From an uncultured Clostridia bacterium (GTDB lineage Bacteria; Bacillota; Clostridia; Oscillospirales; Butyricicoccaceae), in contig CALYTA010000080.1 of NCBI GenBank assembly GCA_945486175.1, forward strand, positions 1-5,679: 5,679 bases of DNA, in the 5' to 3' direction. The position numbers and the translations under genes are program-made. Below are positions 5,438 to 5,679 of the stretch, in pieces. Under the pieces are notes generated by a model, which saw nothing but the letters and a program-made list of their open reading frames with translations, did not search any database and had not been told where the DNA came from. How positions within the stretch are numbered: the stretch's first letter is position 1; every line of letters begins with the position of its first letter.

Positions 5438-5469
5438 GGGGACAGCCGCCACCGTTTTGGTATGTCTCT
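5438..5469 (-). repeat. Right arm of the inverted repeat in the toxin-antitoxin module
   Basis: On the minus strand: AGAGACATACC, AAAACGGTGG, CGGCTGTCCCC, lying at the start of the toxin mRNA. Within this mRNA the TGTCCCC block can also pair with GGGGACA from 5419-5425 just downstream, offering a local alternative to pairing with the 3' end. Confidence 0.9.
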
Positions 5470-5476
5470 GTGTACG

Positions 5477-5505
5477 ATTCTATCAGATTGGACAAAACCT
5501 GTCAA
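5477..5505 (-). promoter_or_regulatory. Consensus extended promoter of the toxin gene
   Basis: On the minus strand TTGACA (5500-5505), 17-base spacer and TAGAAT (5477-5482) preceded by TGA. The start is predicted near 5470, leaving a leader of about 95 nt. CCTGTC/GACAGG (5498-5503 and 5511-5516) forms a dyad around the upstream edge of the -35. Confidence 0.85.
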
Positions 5506-5517
5506 TTGGGGACAGGC

Positions 5518-5558
5518 AAGCCGCCGCGGGTGCATTTGCGCAGCCGCGGCGGCTTTTT
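5518..5558. terminator. GC-rich terminator hairpin
   Basis: AAGCCGCCGCGG (5518-5529) pairs perfectly with CCGCGGCGGCTT (5544-5555). TTTTT follows on the plus strand (5554-5558). On the minus strand, where a gene ends at 5577, only two T follow the stem, so it fits plus-strand transcripts better although it may act both ways. It separates the toxin unit from the gene to its right. Confidence 0.75.
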
Positions 5559-5576
5559 GTGTGTCTGTGTGTGAAA

Positions 5577-5679
5577 TTATGCTTCCTTCCATACAGGCAT
5601 GGTAACCATGGCCTTGCACAGATCTCCGTCGATTTCGACGCGGCAGGTGCCGCCCATCAGTTCAGCGAGGCTTTTTGCA
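5577..5679 (-). CDS. C-terminal end of a protein, possibly a histidine-kinase-like ATPase domain
   Basis: The minus strand encodes AKSLAELMGGTCRVEIDGDL, then CKAMVTMPVWKEA and a TAA stop; the gene runs off the right edge. The pattern (helix, LMGG, two beta strands, ending in VTMPVW) resembles the last part of a HATPase_c domain in sensor kinases, where LAELMGG..V.. and a final LP motif are usual. Only 33 residues are visible, so this is a tentative reading. Confidence 0.55.
   Translation of the reverse strand, partial: AKSLAELMGGTCRVEIDGDLCKAMVTMPVWKEA

Noticed and set aside
5376..5495. A 68-residue form of the small toxin starting near 5495
   Set aside because: The extra residues cover the promoter -10 region and hairpin leader, have no ribosome site and no helix or signal character.
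5377..5619. Open frame of about 80 residues on the minus strand across the right-hand hairpin
   Set aside because: It overlaps the end of another gene, the GC-rich terminator and the toxin promoter; the product has no recognisable features.

Overview
The window looks like a chromosomal segment from a Gram-positive gut Firmicute, probably class Clostridia (Oscillospiraceae/Ruminococcaceae-like). Evidence: strong AAAGGA/GGGAGG ribosome sites, sigma-A type promoters almost all with a 17-bp spacer, U-tailed hairpin terminators, two secreted proteins ending in three S-layer homology (SLH) domains, a YczE-type membrane protein, a Cys-rich small protein of a style common in Clostridia, and a tiny Fst/holin-like membrane peptide. 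I cannot assign a genus.

Left part (1-3560, + strand): the tail of an unidentified gene and its terminator, then a 583-residue secreted protein with BspA-type leucine-rich repeats and C-terminal SLH domains. Next come a 101-residue Cys/His-rich protein with its own promoter and a 281-residue secreted SLH protein. The two SLH genes share more than their wall-binding domain. They have similar promoters, a similar ~60-nt untranslated leader with a common hairpin, similar signal peptides and near-identical terminator stems, so they look like copies of one surface-protein transcription unit with different passenger regions.

Middle (3564-5158): a YczE/DUF6198-like six-helix membrane protein on the minus strand, divergent from an inositol-monophosphatase family enzyme with intact metal-binding motifs. 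The ~175-bp gap between them has promoters in both directions and two perfect palindromes.

Right part (5159-5679): the most interesting region. Seven bases after the phosphatase stop there is a consensus extended promoter for a ~90-nt RNA ending in a clear terminator. Facing it is a 28-residue single-helix hydrophobic peptide on the minus strand with its own consensus extended promoter. The transcripts converge, and the stop codon of the peptide overlaps the U-tract of the small RNA. This is the layout of a type I toxin-antitoxin module. The two outer arms (promoter plus first part of each transcript) are inverted copies of each other. The 5' end of the toxin mRNA therefore repeats the antisense RNA and could pair with the mRNA's own 3' end. 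The window ends in the 3' part of a minus-strand gene, possibly an ATPase-domain sensor protein, with a GC-rich hairpin downstream.

No intergenic stretch exceeds about 210 bases. No rRNA, tRNA, insertion sequence or CRISPR array was seen.
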